Below the pieces are notes generated by a model. That model had not been told where the DNA came from. It saw only the letters and a program-made list of their open reading frames with translations, and ran no database searches. From positions 1,798,001 to 1,862,000 of the forward strand of contig NZ_OZ245832.1 of NCBI RefSeq assembly GCF_965228705.1: 64,000 nt of DNA, written 5' to 3'. Below are positions 34,111 to 42,383 of this stretch, piece after piece (position 1 is the first letter of the stretch; every line of letters starts with the position of its first letter). Position numbers and translations under genes: made by a program. The stretch is from Croceimicrobium sp965228705 (GTDB taxonomy: Bacteria; Bacteroidota; Bacteroidia; Flavobacteriales; Schleiferiaceae).

Positions 34111-35376
34111 TTATTCGGCTTTCGCCGGAAGAGACATTAAGGTGAATTCGCCGGACAAGATTCCAAGTTTAAGGAACTCCATATAGCCCGGATCATTACT
34201 AATGGGAGTCATCAGATGATGCACGCGTTCCCAGTTTCTTAGCTTGTCGTTTAATTTGTAAAAGAGGTAACCTATTAAAATACCATCCTCAATTACAAAA
34301 ACGGAACGCTCAGCGCTTTGTCGGCCTTTTGCCTGTACCAAAGCACTTTTAGGCATATCCATTAAAAATGGGAGTGGATCTTTAGCATTACGCCCTTTTA
34401 AGCCTCTTTGATACATGCGCAGAGCCCGATTGGCCGCCTGTTGATTAGAAGCTTTTAAAACCGGTTTTTTCTTACCCGCCTTGGCTAATTCCTTAACGCT
34501 TAAAGCGGGCGGACTTTGACGTTTATCAACAAAAACGCCTACCTGCAAGTTTGTAGGTAGAATGCGATTAAAAGGAGGATGGGATAAATTCAATTCCTCT
34601 TGTTTCTTAATACGTGCGATAAGCCAATTTCCGGTAGGCTCTACTTTTAAGCTATGCGTTTGATCTTTAAGAGCAACGATTCTTTCGCTATCCCCAATAA
34701 AGAGGCGATTGATGGCGGCTTTAATATTATCCGAGGCACCTAAATAGATTAGTTTACCATGGCGATCGTGTAAATAGTAAATCCCGCGATTATGTTTCAC
34801 TGAGCGTAAGAGGTCTCGCACTTTATCCTTGTGATAGTCGCCTTCCAAAATGCTTTGCTCAAAGGAATTGATCCCTTTACTTTGATCTTTATCACGAAGG
34901 ATTTCAAAAAGTTCCAAGGTAGCCCGTGCATCATGCTCAGCTCGATGCTTCGCGGGACGCGTCAAACCCAGCTCCTCACATAGAGAATCCAGTCCATAAC
35001 TTTTTAATCCAGGAATTAAAGACTCTGCCAGAGAAATGGTATCCAAGGTAGATCTTTCAAATTGATAGCCCAGGCGATCAAATTCCTGTCGAATCATCCG
35101 ATAATCGAATTCCACATTGTGACCAACGATCACAGCATCTTGGGTAATATCAATTAAGCGTTTGGCTATTTCATGAAAGCGAGGTGCTCGTAAAAGCATC
35201 TTATCGGTAATGCCCGTCATCTTCTGAACATAGGGCTGTACCTTACGATGCGGATGAACGAGACTGATGAGTTGATCAACAATTTCCTCACCATCGTAGC
35301 GGAATGCTGCAATCTCAATCATTGACTCCTTTCCGAAAGGACCTCCACTGGATTCAATGTCCACAACACAATACAT
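34111..35376 (-). CDS. DnaQ-like exonuclease fused to a GIY-YIG domain
   Basis: 421 residues from the ATG at 35376 (MYCVVDIESSGGPFG). A TTG at 35400 is rejected. N-terminal DEDDh 3'-5' exonuclease: VVDIESSG (Asp-x-Glu), GHNVEFDYRMI, and HRAEHDARAT. Residues about 195-280 resemble a UvrC/Cho GIY-YIG nuclease: GIYYLHDRHGKLIYLGAS and the end HPPFNR. The catalytic Glu of GIY-YIG is not evident (a Lys stands where it is expected), so the second domain may only bind DNA. The C-terminal about 140 residues are of unknown fold. Likely a DNA repair enzyme. Confidence 0.85.
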   Translation of the reverse strand: MYCVVDIESSGGPFGKESMIEIAAFRYDGEEIVDQLISLVHPHRKVQPYVQKMTGITDKMLLRAPRFHEIAKRLIDITQDAVIVGHNVEFDYRMIRQEFDRLGYQFERSTLDTISLAESLIPGLKSYGLDSLCEELGLTRPAKHRAEHDARATLELFEILRDKDQSKGINSFEQSILEGDYHKDKVRDLLRSVKHNRGIYYLHDRHGKLIYLGASDNIKAAINRLFIGDSERIVALKDQTHSLKVEPTGNWLIARIKKQEELNLSHPPFNRILPTNLQVGVFVDKRQSPPALSVKELAKAGKKKPVLKASNQQAANRALRMYQRGLKGRNAKDPLPFLMDMPKSALVQAKGRQSAERSVFVIEDGILIGYLFYKLNDKLRNWERVHHLMTPISNDPGYMEFLKLGILSGEFTLMSLPAKAE

Positions 35377-35445
35377 AAGGCGAAGATATTTATTATTCAA
35401 AAAATTGCGGCCCGGGCAAAGCTTATGTATTTACTTTGTGTGCGA

Positions 35446-37686
35446 ATGGAAATCCACTTTCGGCGGCATATCGGCTCTATCGCTCTCTTAGCGACAATTC
35501 TGTTTTTTTCTGCTCCGCTGGAAGCGCAAGATATTCCACTGGATAGCATTCTTCATAAAGCGCGTACCCTCAGGCCTCAAAATCTTAAAAAATATTACAG
35601 CTACAAAAGTAGATTTAAAGAAAGATGTAAGGCTCATGTTCAGGAAGTTCCTTTCGAGATATGGCCTGTTTCGGGAGTTTTAATACCTGCTCAAAAGGAT
35701 ACCGGGCTGGCTTATTACAGTGAGGCATTAATTGATGCCCGCTATGGAGGACCGCAACACTATTTTCAGGATGTATTGATAAAACGTGAAGCCGGAAAAG
35801 TGCCTATTCCCAATTGGCAGCAATTACCTGCTTACGATTTTAACCTCCTTCAGAAAAGGATTTACCTTAATGAAGCTTTCGATCGTGGATTTGTGAGCCC
35901 CTTAAGCGAGGAAGGTGCAGACATCTACCTTTTTGAGCTTACAAGCCTAAACCTTGACAAGCAGGTTGCCCGTATTGCCTTCGCTCCTCGTAAAGAGAAG
36001 TTCCCGGCTATGACCGGATTTATAGATCTGCACTTAGCCTCTGGCCTACCTCTGCATGCCCAATTCAATATTTCGGCTAATAACCAATTGGAATTATTGG
36101 ATAGCATTGCGGTGGTACAGAACTTCAAATGGGAAAAGGGGGTCTATCGGGCCGAAAATCAACAAATAGAAGTTTATCTCAATTTATTTCACTTTCGTGG
36201 ATACTATCAGGTTCGCCTGGATTATGAGCAATTTCGCTATCGGGAAATCTGGCAAAAAAGCGAGTTTGATGATTTGGTTTTTGATTTAAAATCCAGCGAA
36301 TTCAATACCGATAGCAGCTATTGGCAAAGCTGGAAACGAAGTCCGCAATTGAGTAAGTATCTGGATTCCCTGCAAATTTCACCTAGTCGAAAACAGCAAT
36401 TCCGCAGCTTTGGGCGCAGTCGACTAGACCCGGGAGCTTATCGCTTTTACAAGAATATCTTTAGGGGCTATACCCGTCGTAATGGGAACTTCTTCTGGGA
36501 TTTACCCCCTCTTTACAAAGGCTTGGGCTTTAATCCGGTAGAAGGTTTGTATTGGAAAGGACAAAGCCGCATTGGTTATGCGAATACGGATCACGAAATC
36601 AGCCTCCGTTTACAAGCTCGTACGGGTACCGCAGACCAAAGGATTAAACCCATGGCCGAATTAAGCTGGCAGGGAGATTTGAGCAATCCTATCCAATTAA
36701 GCTTGGAGGCGGGCTCCGACTACCGACAGTTTAATGAAGAGGAACCCATTTTGCCGGTTTTAAGCACTATTTACAACTTGGTGCTAGCCCGAAATTATAT
36801 TAGCCTTTACGGTAAAGACTACTTCAAGCTCAAATACCAGAGTGAATCATTAAGTGGCCTAACCATGGGATTGGACGCCGAATACGCATGGCGCTATCCC
36901 CTCTTTAATCGCAGCAATTTTAGCTTGGTGGATGCGGATGCTGACTATGTGAGCAATAATCAGGGATTCGCCCCAAATATCAACCCGGGAGGTTTCAAGG
37001 CTCATAATTCCATGCGCTTCGATTTGAGCTTAAGCTTTCAATTTGGCGACCGATATGAGCGCCGCTATAATCAACGCTTTCAGGATGTTTTAAAAGGAAG
37101 ACGCAGCTTAAAAGTGCGCTCACCAAAAATCTATTACGACCTAAAAGTTGGAGTCCCAACCTTTGCGGCAGAAACCGATTTCATCTTTCAAAGCCTGGGT
37201 GTTCAACATCAATTTAGATGGGGCAATATTGGCCTATCGCAATTCGACATCAGCGGGGGACATTTCCTGCGCAATCGCAATGTTCCCTTTATTGATTATC
37301 GTCATTTTGATGGAGTGCAAATATTCTTTTTGCAACCCAGCACCAGTCGATCGGCGCGCATTAAACAATTCAGCACCCTACCCTATTACAGCTATAGTAC
37401 CACCGACGCTTACTTTGAACTCCACTACGAGCACAATTTTGATGGAGCTTTACTCTCCAATAATAACTTCTTGCGCCGCTATAAAATCCATAGCCTAGCT
37501 GGCTTCAATTCCTTGCACCTCTTAAATGAGAAAGCCTTTATCGAAGTCTTCTTTGGATTTGATAATATCTTCAAGATCCTTCGGGTAGAAATAGCCGGAG
37601 GTCTGGATAATTTCAATCGCCTAAGACCCTCACTCCGCGTAGGTTTCGACTTCCGATACGACTATTATCAAAAAAATCGGCGCTAG
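35446..37686 (+). CDS. DUF5686 family outer-membrane protein
   Basis: 746 residues from the ATG at 35446 (MEIHFRRHIGSIALL). An ATG seven codons earlier (35425) is also possible. Signal peptide ends near SAPLEAQ. The plug-like N-terminal half (ILHKARTLRPQNLKKYYSYKSRF, YYSEALIDARYGGPQHYFQDVLIKREAG) and the C-terminal barrel (GVQIFFLQPSTSRSARIKQFSTLPYYSYSTTDAYFELHYEHNF) match DUF5686 proteins. Unlike most members, it lacks a clear CarboxypepD_reg N-terminal domain. Function unknown, outer membrane. Divergent from the exonuclease gene. Confidence 0.82.
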   Translation: MEIHFRRHIGSIALLATILFFSAPLEAQDIPLDSILHKARTLRPQNLKKYYSYKSRFKERCKAHVQEVPFEIWPVSGVLIPAQKDTGLAYYSEALIDARYGGPQHYFQDVLIKREAGKVPIPNWQQLPAYDFNLLQKRIYLNEAFDRGFVSPLSEEGADIYLFELTSLNLDKQVARIAFAPRKEKFPAMTGFIDLHLASGLPLHAQFNISANNQLELLDSIAVVQNFKWEKGVYRAENQQIEVYLNLFHFRGYYQVRLDYEQFRYREIWQKSEFDDLVFDLKSSEFNTDSSYWQSWKRSPQLSKYLDSLQISPSRKQQFRSFGRSRLDPGAYRFYKNIFRGYTRRNGNFFWDLPPLYKGLGFNPVEGLYWKGQSRIGYANTDHEISLRLQARTGTADQRIKPMAELSWQGDLSNPIQLSLEAGSDYRQFNEEEPILPVLSTIYNLVLARNYISLYGKDYFKLKYQSESLSGLTMGLDAEYAWRYPLFNRSNFSLVDADADYVSNNQGFAPNINPGGFKAHNSMRFDLSLSFQFGDRYERRYNQRFQDVLKGRRSLKVRSPKIYYDLKVGVPTFAAETDFIFQSLGVQHQFRWGNIGLSQFDISGGHFLRNRNVPFIDYRHFDGVQIFFLQPSTSRSARIKQFSTLPYYSYSTTDAYFELHYEHNFDGALLSNNNFLRRYKIHSLAGFNSLHLLNEKAFIEVFFGFDNIFKILRVEIAGGLDNFNRLRPSLRVGFDFRYDYYQKNRR

Positions 37687-37736
37687 CTTGTTCCAACCCT
37701 TTCAGCTCAGGAGCCATCTTTAGGGAAAACAAGACT

Positions 37737-38237
37737 ATGAAGTACAAGGCAATGATTGCCGCCCTGTCTCTGCTATTCTTAAGCAGTTGCTTAACTGACC
37801 CTTGGGGAGATTATGGGTATCCGGAATCAAACTACAAACCCATCTTAATGGAGCGCAGTTCGCTTGAGAGCTCCGTGAAACTGGTAGACCCTCAGGCCAT
37901 TAAAAATTTTGGCAAAATCTACCGCTATAATGACCTTCTCTTCATTAATGAGGTGTATGAAGGTGTTCACATTATCAACAATGCTGATCCAGCCAATCCG
38001 GTAAATATTGGTTTCATCACCATCCCAGGCAATATCGATATCGCCATTAAAAATGACTACATCTACGCAGATAATGCGGTAGACCTTATTGTGATCGCTT
38101 ATGATGGACAAAATGTACAGGTTGTAGATCGCAATCGAGAAGTCTTCCCTGAACTTCCTGCACCAGATGGTTATTACAGTAGTGACCTCAACGAAAGACC
38201 AGAGAATACCATAATCGTAAAATGGAAAGAGAAATGA
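37737..38237 (+). CDS. LVIVD-repeat lipoprotein, short
   Basis: 166 residues. Lipoprotein signal MKYKAMIAALSLLFLSSC, Cys18. It has repeats of the LVIVD type (LLFINEVYEGVHIINNADPANPVNIGFI and IYADNAVDLIVIAYDGQNV), each expected to be one propeller blade, but there are only about two, far fewer than a closed propeller needs. The next gene, also an LVIVD lipoprotein, overlaps by ATGA. The two may combine into one propeller at the cell surface or in the periplasm. This is inference; the function is unknown. Confidence 0.78.
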   Translation: MKYKAMIAALSLLFLSSCLTDPWGDYGYPESNYKPILMERSSLESSVKLVDPQAIKNFGKIYRYNDLLFINEVYEGVHIINNADPANPVNIGFITIPGNIDIAIKNDYIYADNAVDLIVIAYDGQNVQVVDRNREVFPELPAPDGYYSSDLNERPENTIIVKWKEK

Positions 38238-38968
38238 AAAAGTATATCAGTATTCTGGCCATCGCCCTATTATGGTCATGTGAATCCGATTCGGGCAGCG
38301 ACACTTCTAATAGCGGAGGTGCTGGTCAAGGTGGAAGCCTGGCGCGATTTACCATAGCTGGAGATCATCTCTACGCTGTGCATAATCAAAGTCTTAATGT
38401 ATTCGACATTTCCAATAATGCCAATGCGGTTTACCTGAGTAAACATGAGCTATTTACTACGGTAGAAACCATATTTACCCGCGATAGCAATACCATTTTT
38501 ATTGGCTCTACTTCTGGAATGTTTATCTATGATGTTAGCAGTGCGCCCAGCATTCAACGTTTAAGTACCTACCAACATATTGTATCCTGCGATCCGGTTG
38601 TAGCCAATAATGACTATGCCTATGTAACGCTACGCTCCGATCAAAACAATAATTTCTGCTGGCGAGGAGTAAATCAATTGGATATAGTTGACATCCGCGA
38701 TTTAAGCAATCCTCAATTAGTTAGCAGTTTCCCAATGGTGAGTCCCCGTGGACTTGGTCTTTATGGTGATACCCTTATGGTTTGCGATGAAGGATTGAAG
38801 GTGCTCAATGTTGCGGACCCCAATGCCATTAAATTAATTGATGTGGATGAAGACTTTAAGGCCATTGACCTCATTCCCTATGGCAATTTAATTATTGCGG
38901 TGGCTGAGGATGGTTTAAGTCAATATCGCTACCACAAAGGCAAGCTTAACCTTTTAAGCAGACTCTAA
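38234..38968 (+). CDS. LVIVD-repeat lipoprotein, long
   Basis: 244 residues from the ATG at 38234, which overlaps the previous stop (ATGA). The in-frame ATG at 38222 would prefix MERE and spoil the lipoprotein signal. Signal MKKYISILAIALLWSC, Cys16, then a Ser/Gly-rich linker (SDSGSDTSNSGGAGQGG). About four to five LVIVD-type repeats follow (LYAVHNQSLNVFDISNNANA, GMFIYDVSSAPSIQRLS, QLDIVDIRDLSNPQLVSSF, GLKVLNVADPNAIKLID). It is a partial beta-propeller, probably surface- or periplasm-exposed. The last base of its TAA is the first of the next ATG. Confidence 0.8.
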   Translation: MKKYISILAIALLWSCESDSGSDTSNSGGAGQGGSLARFTIAGDHLYAVHNQSLNVFDISNNANAVYLSKHELFTTVETIFTRDSNTIFIGSTSGMFIYDVSSAPSIQRLSTYQHIVSCDPVVANNDYAYVTLRSDQNNNFCWRGVNQLDIVDIRDLSNPQLVSSFPMVSPRGLGLYGDTLMVCDEGLKVLNVADPNAIKLIDVDEDFKAIDLIPYGNLIIAVAEDGLSQYRYHKGKLNLLSRL

Positions 38969-39636
38969 TGAAACGATTTACAGTTATCGTATTGCTTCTT
39001 TCCGCGGCCTATCCCATGATGGCACAGAATGATGAGCCTAAGAAAGAAATCCCCACTCCCGAATGGCAAATTGGTTTGGTGGTAACTGATATTGTTATCC
39101 CTTCGCTCACTCTGGACGCCAGCATTGAAGTAGCGCCACGAAATCATATTGGAATCCGATTAGCCAATCCGCAATATCAATCCTTTTCTGACTACGATTT
39201 ATACCAGCGCAGTAATTGGGCTTTTAAAGGTGGTATCTATCATAAGGTTTTCATGCCTTTGGATGAATATGATATGTTCACCTTTCGCCATGGAATACGA
39301 TTCGGGATTTCGGAGTTGGAATTCGATGCCACAGTTTGGGATCCCTATCAAAACAATGGCAATACCTATTTAGAATATCGGGATGTAACCTATAGTGATC
39401 AACCAATTAGTTTGGGTTATGAGATCATGGCCGGCTGGCAGAACAGCTTTAAAAGCTTGTATTTCGAAGTTTACTTCGGTTTGAGCTATGAGTTCATCAA
39501 TAATGCCGCCGATCTCAAAGCTATCGAATATAAAGGTGAGGATTTTAGCCTTGATTATTACAGTCCCGGCTATGAATACAACAGTTCGATACGTCCGGTA
39601 ATGGGTTTGGTTATTGGTCTAACCGATCCCTATTAA
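38968..39636 (+). CDS. Outer-membrane beta-barrel protein of the LVIVD cluster
   Basis: 222 residues. Signal peptide MKRFTVIVLLLSAAYPMMAQ. The mature part has a barrel strand pattern (IGIRLANPQYQSF, WAFKGGIYHKVFMPLDEYDMFTFRHGIRFGI, QPISLGYEIMAGWQNSFKSLYFEVYFGLSYEF) and ends near VMGLVIGLTDPY. It lies immediately after two overlapping LVIVD lipoproteins, so the three form one unit, perhaps a barrel with surface propellers. I do not recognise a named family. Its TAA interlocks with the yggS stop on the other strand. Confidence 0.7.
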   Translation: MKRFTVIVLLLSAAYPMMAQNDEPKKEIPTPEWQIGLVVTDIVIPSLTLDASIEVAPRNHIGIRLANPQYQSFSDYDLYQRSNWAFKGGIYHKVFMPLDEYDMFTFRHGIRFGISELEFDATVWDPYQNNGNTYLEYRDVTYSDQPISLGYEIMAGWQNSFKSLYFEVYFGLSYEFINNAADLKAIEYKGEDFSLDYYSPGYEYNSSIRPVMGLVIGLTDPY

Positions 39637-40292
39637 TTTCGGGCTCCAAAAATACTAGAGCCAATACGTACCATGGTTGAGCCTTCTTCCATAGCAATCT
39701 TGTAATCTCCGCTCATACCCAAACTGAGCACTTTAAAATAGTCCTTCTCAAAGAGTTCCTGCTTAAGCTGATTAAAAAATTGGCTTAGGCCTCGGAACTC
39801 TTTTCGTACCTGATCTTCATTATCGGTGAATGTGGCCATCCCCATCAAGCCACAAATACGAACATTAGGATAAAGGCTTTCAAGATCTTTACTAAACAGC
39901 GCTTTGGCCTCATTATAATCGAAACCAAATTTACTGTCCTCCTCCGCTATGTGAATTTGCACCAGGCAATCAATGCGACGATCAACTTTGGATGCTTCCT
40001 TGTTCAAAGTTTTAATGCGCTTCTCCTTATCCATTCCGTGCACCATCGATACAAAAGGAGCCATGTATTTAATTTTATTGTCTTGCACATGGCCGATCAT
40101 ATGCCACTCAATGTCCTTGGGAAGAGCTTCCGCTTTATCACACATTTCCTGAATACGATTCTCTCCAAAAATGCGCTGTCCGGCTTCATAGGCTTCCTGA
40201 ATCGCAGAATTGGGCTTGGTCTTAGAAACCGCCACCAATTGAACATCTATTAATTGGGCTTTAATACGATCTAAATTCTCAGCAATTGACAT
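39633..40292 (-). CDS. yggS: YggS family pyridoxal phosphate homeostasis protein
   Basis: 219 residues. Pyridoxal phosphate carrier/homeostasis protein of the alanine-racemase barrel fold without known enzyme activity. The PLP lysine is in LVAVSKTKP near residue 24. Other markers are IFGENRIQEMCDKA, WHMIGHVQDNKIKY, GLMGMATFTDNEDQV and the end LSLGMSGDYKIAMEEGSTMVRIGSSIFGAR in outline. It is downstream of rpsT behind a terminator. Confidence 0.94.
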   Translation of the reverse strand: MSIAENLDRIKAQLIDVQLVAVSKTKPNSAIQEAYEAGQRIFGENRIQEMCDKAEALPKDIEWHMIGHVQDNKIKYMAPFVSMVHGMDKEKRIKTLNKEASKVDRRIDCLVQIHIAEEDSKFGFDYNEAKALFSKDLESLYPNVRICGLMGMATFTDNEDQVRKEFRGLSQFFNQLKQELFEKDYFKVLSLGMSGDYKIAMEEGSTMVRIGSSIFGARN

Positions 40293-40307
40293 GGGGCAAT
40301 TTTAAAC

Positions 40308-40340
40308 AAAAAAAGCCCTTCAACTCAAGGCTGAAGGGCT
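40308..40340 (-). terminator. Intrinsic terminator of rpsT
   Basis: 9-bp perfect stem (40314-40322 with 40332-40340), loop of 9, then six U on the minus strand (complement of 40308-40313). It ends the tRNA-Glu/rpsT unit 22 bp after the rpsT stop. Confidence 0.88.
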
Positions 40341-40361
40341 CTAAATTTTAGGAACTTGTAA

Positions 40362-40613
40362 TTACAAGCCGTTCACGTACAAGGTTAAGCTTGACTTCAA
40401 GTTAGAAGCTTTCTTATCGTGAATGATGTTTTTCTTCGCTAATTTGTCTACCATAGCGATAACTTCTGGAAGACGTTTTGCAGCAGCACCCTTGTCGGTT
40501 TCTTCACGTAAAGCACGAACGGCATTACGAGCAGTTTTATGCTGGTAGCGATTCAACACACGCTTTTTTTCGTTAGCGCGAATTCTCTTTAATGCGGACT
40601 TGTGATTTGCCAT
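40362..40613 (-). CDS. rpsT: 30S ribosomal protein S20
   Basis: 83 residues, basic and helical: MANHKSALKRIRANEKKRVLNRYQHKTARNAVR in outline, with DKLAKKNIIHDKKASNLKSSLTLYVNGL at the end. Binds 16S rRNA in early small-subunit assembly. Its start is just 13 bp after the 3' end of the tRNA-Glu gene with no Shine-Dalgarno sequence visible between, so the leader is very short or is the tRNA itself. Confidence 0.97.
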   Translation of the reverse strand: MANHKSALKRIRANEKKRVLNRYQHKTARNAVRALREETDKGAAAKRLPEVIAMVDKLAKKNIIHDKKASNLKSSLTLYVNGL

Positions 40614-40626
40614 AACTTTTTACTTG

Positions 40627-40698
40627 CAGCCCCTAGGAGAATCGAACTCCTCTTTCCAGGATGAAAACCTGGCGTCCTAACCGATAGACGAAGGGGCC
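40627..40698 (-). tRNA. tRNA-Glu (anticodon TTC)
   Basis: 72 nt on the minus strand. Acceptor stem GGCCCCT/AGGGGCT (first pair G-U), D-arm CGTC-TATCGGTTAG-GACG, anticodon stem CCAGG/CCTGG with loop TTTTCAT (anticodon TTC, complement of 40663-40665), and a T-arm GGAG-TTCGATT-CTCC. Discriminator base is G; CCA is not encoded. It has its own consensus promoter upstream and is followed closely by rpsT. Confidence 0.97.
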
Positions 40699-40726
40699 TT
40701 GGGTGTCCCGTTTAATTTTGGGAGTG

Positions 40727-40757
40727 CAAATGTAAATGCATTTTAGAATTCCGCAAA
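40727..40757 (-). promoter_or_regulatory. Promoter of tRNA-Glu/rpsT (TTTG-N19-TACATTTG)
   Basis: Minus strand TTTG (40754-40757), exactly 19 bp, then TACATTTG (40727-40734): a perfect match to both Bacteroidota promoter boxes. The tRNA 5' end is 28 bp downstream. It is the best promoter in the window. Confidence 0.8.
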
Positions 40758-40830
40758 GGGTATGAGCTAAATTTTTGAGCTTTTTTCTGCATTTTTTCTC
40801 AAACGACTGAAATCCAGCCTCATTATTTCA

Positions 40831-42303
40831 TTAGTATGCCTTTGCAAAAATCACCCGACCCTTACTTGGAGCTCCTGTGTAAACACATTTACCCTCTTCT
40901 TGCTGCTGATTCAATGGAATACAACGAATCGTAGCTTTGGTTTCGGCCTTAATTTTTTCCTCGGTTTCTGAGCTCCCATCCCAATGAGCCCAAACAAAAC
41001 CACCTGCTTCAATCTTAGTTTTAAAATCATCCCAATCATCCGACTTATAACTATGACTTTCACGGAAGGCCTTTGCCTTTGTTAAGAGATTGGTTTGTAT
41101 TTCTTCCAGCAGAGTAGCCACTTGATCTTCGAGACCATCTACAGACACTACTTCCTTACTTAAGGTATCGCGGCGTGCCAGCTCTACAGTATTATTCTCC
41201 ATATCGCGGGGTCCCATGGCAATACGCAGTGGCACTCCTTTTAATTCGTATTCAGCAAATTTCCATCCTGGCTTATGGGTATCACGATTATCAAACTTAA
41301 CCCGGATACCTTTTGCTCTCAGGCGACTTTGAATTTCATTTACTTTCTCCGATATCTGATCCAATTGCTCCTGCCCTTTATAAATAGGCACAATCACTAC
41401 CTGATAAGGAGCTAAATTAGGAGGCAGCACTAATCCCTGATCATCAGAATGGGTCATAACCAAGGCTCCCATTAAGCGAGTACTTACGCCCCAGGAGGTT
41501 GCCCATACATATTCCTCCTTACCTTCTTTTGATGCGTATTTCACATCAAAGGCTTTGGCGAAATTTTGCCCCAGGAAGTGACTAGTACCTGCCTGCAAAG
41601 CTTTACCATCTTGCATCATTGCTTCAATGCAATAAGTCTCCTCAGCCCCGGCAAAGCGCTCACTTTCTGTTTTCAAACCCTGTATTACGGGAATCGCCAT
41701 AAAGTTTTCTGCAAAATCGGAGTAGATCCCTAACATGGTTTCTGCTTCTTCAATCGCTTCTTCGCGAGTAGCATGGGCGGTATGACCTTCTTGCCAAAGA
41801 AATTCAGCTGTGCGCAGAAACAAACGAGTTCTCATTTCCCAACGCACAACATTTGCCCATTGATTTATCTTTAAGGGTAAATCTCGGTAACTTTGAATCC
41901 AGTTTTTATAGGTATCCCAGATGATAGTCTCGGAAGTAGGGCGAACAATAAGCTCTTCCTCTAAACGAGCATCAGGGTCTACCACCACACCTTTACCTTC
42001 ATCATCATTCTTTAAACGATAATGCGTAACCACAGCACATTCTTTAGCAAAGCCCTCAACGTGGCTCGCCTCACGAGAGAAAAAGGACTTGGGAATGAAA
42101 AGCGGGAAATACGCATTTTCGTGTCCGGTTTCTTTAAACATGCGGTCGAGTTCGGCTTGCATTTTTTCCCAAATCGCAAAGCCATAGGGCTTTATCACCA
42201 TGGAACCACGAACGGCGCTGTTCTCTGCAAGATCTGCACGAACCACCAGTTCATTGTACCATTTAGAATAGTCTTCCGATCTTTTCGTTAACTTCTGAGC
42301 CAT
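40831..42303 (-). CDS. proS: Prolyl-tRNA synthetase (archaeal/eukaryotic-type, ProS type 3)
   Basis: 490 residues from the ATG at 42303 (MAQKLTKRSEDYSKWYNELV). Class II synthetase: motif 2 region VVRWEMRTRLFLRTAEFLWQEGHTAHAT and motif 3 WGVSTRLMGALVMTHSDDQGLVLPP, then an anticodon-binding domain (APYQVVIVPIY) and the C-terminal zinc-less extension IRCIPLNQQQEEGKCVYTG. No editing INS domain is inserted, consistent with the short archaeal-type enzyme usual in Bacteroidota. Confidence 0.96.
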   Translation of the reverse strand: MAQKLTKRSEDYSKWYNELVVRADLAENSAVRGSMVIKPYGFAIWEKMQAELDRMFKETGHENAYFPLFIPKSFFSREASHVEGFAKECAVVTHYRLKNDDEGKGVVVDPDARLEEELIVRPTSETIIWDTYKNWIQSYRDLPLKINQWANVVRWEMRTRLFLRTAEFLWQEGHTAHATREEAIEEAETMLGIYSDFAENFMAIPVIQGLKTESERFAGAEETYCIEAMMQDGKALQAGTSHFLGQNFAKAFDVKYASKEGKEEYVWATSWGVSTRLMGALVMTHSDDQGLVLPPNLAPYQVVIVPIYKGQEQLDQISEKVNEIQSRLRAKGIRVKFDNRDTHKPGWKFAEYELKGVPLRIAMGPRDMENNTVELARRDTLSKEVVSVDGLEDQVATLLEEIQTNLLTKAKAFRESHSYKSDDWDDFKTKIEAGGFVWAHWDGSSETEEKIKAETKATIRCIPLNQQQEEGKCVYTGAPSKGRVIFAKAY

Positions 42304-42345
42304 GAATTTTGTAAATGGTATGGAGTTTGTTTTATTCCTATACGG

Positions 42346-42353
42346 CAAAACTA
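42346..42353 (-). promoter_or_regulatory. -7 promoter element of proS
   Basis: TAGTTTTG on the minus strand, exact TAnnTTTG match, 42 bp before the proS ATG. No clear TTTG at -33. Confidence 0.45.
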
Positions 42354-42383
42354 AGTATTTAACGAATCCCTAAAATGAAAGTC

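Noticed and set aside
40763..40790. AGCT-flanked sequence followed by TTTTTT, a terminator-like shape on the plus strand
   Set aside because: The stem is short and mismatched, and no plus-strand gene ends there.
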